Source of the DNA: Tatumella sp. JGM118
Lineage (GTDB): Bacteria; Pseudomonadota; Gammaproteobacteria; Enterobacterales; Enterobacteriaceae
Length of the DNA: 64,000 bases
Assembly: GCF_018257515.1 (NCBI RefSeq)
Contig: NZ_JAERJR010000003.1
Location: forward strand, 241,243 to 305,242
Direction: 5' to 3'
Made by a program: the position numbers and the translations under genes. This document shows positions 60,534 to 64,000 of the stretch, one piece after another; position 1 is the first letter of the stretch; every line of letters starts with the position of its first letter. The notes beneath the pieces were generated by a model, which saw only the letters and a program-made list of their open reading frames with translations, made no database searches and was not told the DNA's origin.

Positions 60534-62042
60534 TTATTTTACGTTCATATCCGGATTAACAAATCGCCTAAGCGGAAGAAATAAATCACTGGCTAACATA
60601 CCACGCATGCCGAATTCGCTGGCAACCGCATCGGCTGCGGCGCCGTGGGCAACCACACCGGCACAGGCCGCATCATAAAGAGAGAGTTTCTGCCCGGCAA
60701 GTGCCGCAATCACACCACTCAGCACGTCACCCATGCCCCCGGTCGCCATGCCGGGATTTCCCACATCGGCTATTGTCATACCGTCACCGGAAGCCGCAAT
60801 CACTGTGCCCGCCCCTTTCAGTACGGCCACACCACCATAACGCCGTGTCAGCTCGCGCGCCGCCTGTAGCCGGTCATGTTCGACGGCACTGACCGTCACC
60901 CCGAGTAATCGTGCGGCCTCGCCCGGATGAGGGGTAAGAATTCGATTCTGACGTGTATCGGGATCGATTGCCAGAAGGTTGAGGGCATCGGCATCCCAAA
61001 GTGTGTCTTTTTTACTTTTTTTTACCTGATTCAGGATCTCACGGGCACGGGCGCTCTGCCCCAGTCCCGGACCAATCACCACTATATCGGCCCATTCGAG
61101 TGATTCCTTTAATTTCTCGTCTGAAGCTTCTGCCACCATCAGCTCAGGACGAGCACTCAGAATGGCAGACACATTTTTAGCGTGAGTCAGCACCCTGACC
61201 AGGCCCGCTCCGCTGCGTAAGGCGGCCTCTGCAGCCAGACGTATCGCCCCCCCGGTCCCTTCGGCGCCGCCGATCAATACTAACCGGCCATTATTGCCTT
61301 TATGAGCGGTCCCCTGCCGGGGCTGCAGCCATCGCGAAAGATCACCGGCTGTCCTGCGCCAGGCTGGCGGTGTAGCCTGTTCCCGCGCGGGTAACGGTCC
61401 GGTGAGATCCAGCATGACCTTACCGCAATAGTCGCGGGCTTTCCCGGTCAGCAGTCCGGCTTTCAGCGCGATAAAGCTGAGCGTCACGGTGGCTTTGATA
61501 GCCGCTCCCGGGACTGCCCCGCTATCCGCCATCACACCGGAAGGGATGTCCAGAGCCAGGATCGGTACCTGACGCTGTTGGGTTTTTTCGATAAGTGACA
61601 GATAAGGATCTTCAGGCGCGCGATTCAGCCCGATCCCCAGCAAGGCGTCAACGATCAGATCTTCTTTGCCGATCCACTCCCCCTCAGCAGGCTGGCATTC
61701 ACCGCCACAGGCCAGCCACTGCTCTCTGGCTTGCGCGGCTTCCGCGGGCGGATCCTTTTGATCACAGGCCATCACACTCACGGTATAGCCTGCCATGCTT
61801 GCCAGGGTCGCCAGTATATAGCCATCCCCGCCATTATTTCCGGATCCACATAAGATGCGTAAATGCCGTGCTTCGGGCCAGGTCTGCCGCAGACACGTAA
61901 ACGCCGCCATACCTGCCTGCTGCATCAGTTGCCAGCAGGTAATGCCACGACTTTCACACAGCGCGCGTTCCAGTTCAGGGAAGGTTTTCACCGGCCAGAC
62001 AGACGATGATGATGAAGAAAGATCCTGATCATACTCAGACAT
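60534..62042 (-). CDS. nnr: bifunctional NAD(P)HX repair protein Nnr
   Basis: 502 residues from the ATG at 62042 (GAGG six bases upstream; E. coli 515). N-terminal YjeF epimerase domain (about 20-220; LCGSGNNGGDGYILA, DALLGIGLNR, LDIPSG) and C-terminal ADP-dependent dehydratase (about 235-495; LIGGAEGTGGAIRLAAEAALRSGAGLV, HPGEAARLLG, MATGGMGDVLSG). Repairs hydrated NADH/NADPH. A run of six serines (SSSSSS, about 9-14) follows the start. In E. coli queG lies upstream; it is missing here. Confidence 0.96.
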   Translation of the reverse strand: MSEYDQDLSSSSSSVWPVKTFPELERALCESRGITCWQLMQQAGMAAFTCLRQTWPEARHLRILCGSGNNGGDGYILATLASMAGYTVSVMACDQKDPPAEAAQAREQWLACGGECQPAEGEWIGKEDLIVDALLGIGLNRAPEDPYLSLIEKTQQRQVPILALDIPSGVMADSGAVPGAAIKATVTLSFIALKAGLLTGKARDYCGKVMLDLTGPLPAREQATPPAWRRTAGDLSRWLQPRQGTAHKGNNGRLVLIGGAEGTGGAIRLAAEAALRSGAGLVRVLTHAKNVSAILSARPELMVAEASDEKLKESLEWADIVVIGPGLGQSARAREILNQVKKSKKDTLWDADALNLLAIDPDTRQNRILTPHPGEAARLLGVTVSAVEHDRLQAARELTRRYGGVAVLKGAGTVIAASGDGMTIADVGNPGMATGGMGDVLSGVIAALAGQKLSLYDAACAGVVAHGAAADAVASEFGMRGMLASDLFLPLRRFVNPDMNVK

Positions 62043-62190
62043 TGACGACCTCTTAATCGCGGGAAAGAGAGGGCGACAGAATAACATAGCGGGAAAAAAT
62101 AGGGAGTGAGTCCCTGACCGGCGCCTGTCTGCCACACAAATGCCGGGCTAAATCATTTTACCGGGTTTCTTTTTGCAGAGAATTTCTGTC

Positions 62191-62199
62191 TGTGGATAA
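62191..62199 (-). promoter_or_regulatory. DnaA box 1 (perfect)
   Basis: TGTGGATAA, the complement of consensus TTATCCACA. Upstream of nnr in the gene-free region 62043-62856. See box 2 at 62357. Confidence 0.75.
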
Positions 62200-62277
62200 A
62201 AATAAAAATATCTTTTTTATTCAAGGCATACAGAAAGAACATGACTAAAGTCACATTGCAGAAAAAATAAGACATTA

Positions 62278-62297
62278 TGATTTAAATCAGTTGCTTG
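62278..62297. promoter_or_regulatory. palindrome with FNR-like half sites overlapping an IHF-like site
   Basis: TGATTTAAATCA (62278-62289) is a perfect palindrome; with flanks it matches FNR consensus TTGAT-N4-ATCAA at 8 of 10. AATCAGTTGCTTG (62285-62297) matches IHF consensus WATCAANNNNTTR with one mismatch. Located between the two DnaA boxes. Confidence 0.45.
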
Positions 62298-62356
62298 CTA
62301 ACTATCGTGAATGATCACTGTGCGCAAAAAAGCGGGGGGTAAAAAAAAGATAAAAC

Positions 62357-62365
62357 TGTGGATAA
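62357..62365 (-). promoter_or_regulatory. DnaA box 2 (perfect)
   Basis: TGTGGATAA, same orientation as box 1 and 166 bp from it. A weaker relative (TGTGCGCAA, two mismatches) lies at 62319-62327 between them. Confidence 0.75.
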
Positions 62366-62856
62366 CTCTGTTTACAGACTGCAGAAGCGAAGCCCGTTAA
62401 TGACACGCCAGGATGAATCTTTTGTAAAAATAAAGGCTTCCTGTAATGCGGCGCGAAATAGCATGCCATCGGCGCTGTATTTCGGGGAGGCGTATTATGC
62501 AGAGAACACACAGTGATAGCAACCATCAAATCCACTAACAAATACCGACCGTTGGTTATTTGTACAAACCCTGCAAACTCTGACCCGCCCATGAAAACCG
62601 CCCGTCCCTGAGAGATCATAAATATCAATAAGCTAAATGGATCCTTTACAGAAATCAGGATCTTTTACCGATCGTCCGGCAGGTGTTAAAAAAAGTGACG
62701 CCGCTGGCGGGGTGAAGTTATTCAGCTATATCTGATTTCTTGCTAAGCTGAGCTTAACTGTTAGTACTGGCGTCTGGCATTCCAAAAGACAGTTCACAAA
62801 AACATTAATTATATCGGCCACCTGGTAACAGGGCATTATGGGTATTGAGGAAAACA

Positions 62857-63714
62857 ATGAATAACCAAGAAATTATCTGGTTCAAAGGCGAATGGAGCAC
62901 AACAGATAAACCTGCGATTGGGATTACCGATCATGCATTATGGATGGCCTCTACCGTTTTTGACGGCGCACGCTCTGTGAAAGGCCATCTTCCGGACCTG
63001 GAAGCCCACTGTCAGCGCGCTATTCGTTCTGCGCTTTCTATGGGAATGGAACCTAAAATTACCGCTGACGAAATCATTCGTTTAGTCCACCAGGGACTGG
63101 CACAGCTTCCTCACGATACCGATTACTATATTAAAGTCCTGTTCTTCTCTCCTGGCGGGTTCCTGCTGCCGGATCCTGAAAGTACCACTTTCGCTTTGCA
63201 TATTTTTGAAACGGCCCTGCCGGATGATAACGGATTCAGCGCCACATTCAGTCCGTTCCGTCGTCCGGATGCCACCATGGCCCCGACAGAAGCCAAAGCC
63301 TCCTGTCTGTATCCGAACACACAACGCATTATCCGTGAAGCCAGCCAGCGTGACTTTTACACCGCGGTGGTGCTGGACGGTGAAGGTAATGTGGCAGAAT
63401 TTGCGGCGGCTAACCTGTGGATCGTCAAAAACGGGATCGCTTATACCCCGGTGCCTAACGGGACTTTCCTGAACGGGATCACCCGTCAGCGGGTCATTGC
63501 CCTGTTACGTGAAGACGGTATTACGGTAGAGGAAGTGACGTTAACCCCGGAAGATGTCCTGAATGCGGACGAAATCTTCAGTACCGGCAACCATGGTAAG
63601 GTTCTGCACTGTAACCGTATCGAAGACAGAGCGCTGACCCGTGGCCCTGTCAGTGCCCGTGCCCGCGAGTTATATCAGGCCTTTACCGAAGCCTCAGAGA
63701 AAGTTCAGGGCTGA
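62857..63714 (+). CDS. branched-chain amino acid aminotransferase-type (PLP fold IV) enzyme
   Basis: 285 residues from the ATG at 62857 (GAGG six bases upstream); a TTG four codons earlier is rejected. PLP fold-type IV aminotransferase: N-terminal GITDHALWMASTVFDGARS, catalytic Lys in EAKASCLYPNTQRI (about 150), DGEGNVAEFAAANLW with the PLP-binding Glu, and NGTFLNGITRQRVIALL. The KASCLYPN form resembles a subgroup of BCAT-like proteins rather than IlvE (KAGGNY). Probably transaminates hydrophobic amino acids; not part of the E. coli nnr-glyVXY region, where queG sits instead. Ends in a clear intrinsic terminator. Confidence 0.85.
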   Translation: MNNQEIIWFKGEWSTTDKPAIGITDHALWMASTVFDGARSVKGHLPDLEAHCQRAIRSALSMGMEPKITADEIIRLVHQGLAQLPHDTDYYIKVLFFSPGGFLLPDPESTTFALHIFETALPDDNGFSATFSPFRRPDATMAPTEAKASCLYPNTQRIIREASQRDFYTAVVLDGEGNVAEFAAANLWIVKNGIAYTPVPNGTFLNGITRQRVIALLREDGITVEEVTLTPEDVLNADEIFSTGNHGKVLHCNRIEDRALTRGPVSARARELYQAFTEASEKVQG

Positions 63715-63771
63715 AGACACAGCAGATAAGGTCCGACAAACGTTGGCCTTGCCTGTTTTGCGGTGATATCG

Positions 63772-63801
63772 ATCAGCGTACCTGGTGCGCTGATTTTTTT
63801 A
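63772..63801 (+). terminator. terminator of the aminotransferase gene
   Basis: ATCAGCG-TACCTGGTG-CGCTGAT followed by seven T, about 57 nt past the stop. Confidence 0.85.
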
Positions 63802-63818
63802 TCCGCTATTGCAGGCAT

Positions 63819-63878
63819 AGCAAATCAGCAAATCAGCAAATCAGCAAATCAGCAAATCAGCAAATCAGCAAATCAGCA
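63819..63878. repeat. 8-bp tandem repeat (AGCAAATC x7)
   Basis: Seven exact copies of AGCAAATC (63819-63874) plus a partial eighth (AGCA), between the aminotransferase terminator and the tRNA gene. Non-coding. Confidence 0.97.
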
Positions 63879-63927
63879 CAGGATAAAAAAGCGAAGTGTA
63901 AAACGGAAGAAAATACCGGAGAAAATC

Positions 63928-64000
<73 letters not shown>

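Noticed and set aside
62302..62628. Minus-strand frame of 108 codons in the region with the DnaA boxes
   Set aside because: No ribosome site, no recognisable protein, and it runs through the DnaA box and IHF-like sites; judged chance.
62614..62673. Cluster of four GATC sites as a possible oriC or SeqA region
   Set aside because: No AT-rich unwinding repeats or array of DnaA boxes around it and mioC/gidA are not nearby; kept only as part of the datA-like finding.
63819..63878. Possible CRISPR array
   Set aside because: The unit is 8 bp with no spacers; a simple tandem repeat. No cas genes anywhere in the window.

Overview
The window is chromosomal DNA of an enterobacterium. Almost every gene has a close Escherichia coli counterpart at full length, and long runs are colinear with E. 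coli. The overall character (DNA moderately rich in G and C, E. coli synteny shortened by missing genes, a housekeeping backbone without phage or IS genes) suggests an Erwiniaceae-type genome (Pantoea/Erwinia/Tatumella range). I cannot fix the genus from the sequence alone.

Layout. 1-840: 3' end of a YfiH/LACC1-type gene, then a non-coding stretch holding three tandem copies of a 95-bp unit and a strong hairpin. 840-9,450: the rlmG - ClC channel - alx - sstT - yqjA/mzrA - yqjCDEK block, with a yybP-ykoY (manganese/pH) riboswitch in front of alx. 9,590-12,430: yqjG, yhaJ, yhaK. 12,450-17,580: dolP, diaA, yraN and lpoA on the minus strand, then rsmI and the RNase P RNA gene rnpB on the plus strand. 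17,690-25,830: a sulfur-scavenging cluster (LysR regulator, two ABC binding proteins, a SsuD-like and a DszC/SfnB-like flavoenzyme, permease, ATPase, class II aldolase) at the junction between two blocks that lie far apart in E. coli. 25,890-46,550: cybC, pmbA, darP, mpl, fbp, ppa, ytfP, tamB/tamA, ytfL, ytfK, cysQ, fklB, ytfB, the rpsF-priB-rpsR-rplI operon, ivy, bsmA, rlmB. 46,600-62,040: rnr, nsrR, purA, yjeT, hflC/hflK, hflX, hfq, miaA, mutL, amiB, tsaE, nnr, nearly all on the minus strand. 62,040-64,000: an 800-bp gene-free region with two perfect DnaA boxes, a class IV aminotransferase, an 8-bp tandem repeat and a tRNA-Gly(GCC) cut by the window end.

How the parts work together. Most genes serve translation and RNA (rlmG, rsmI, rlmB, rnr, rnpB, ribosomal proteins, miaA, tsaE, hfq, hflX), the envelope (dolP, lpoA, tamAB, amiB, mpl, ytfB, ivy, yqjA) and core metabolism (fbp, ppa, purA, cysQ, nnr). 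Accessory content is small. The sulfur cluster is the one clear acquired metabolic module; a 30-bp element repeated in front of both of its transcription units is probably the regulator's operator.

The most interesting observations are the datA-like arrangement between nnr and tRNA-Gly (DnaA boxes flanking an IHF-like site, with queG missing), the paired 30-bp elements of the sulfur cluster, several short tandem duplications (95 bp twice, 186 bp dispersed, 18 bp inside tsaE, 8 bp x7), an unusual C-x2-C-x5-C cluster motif in NsrR, and the absence of msrA between tamA and ytfL with a structured leader in front of ytfL.
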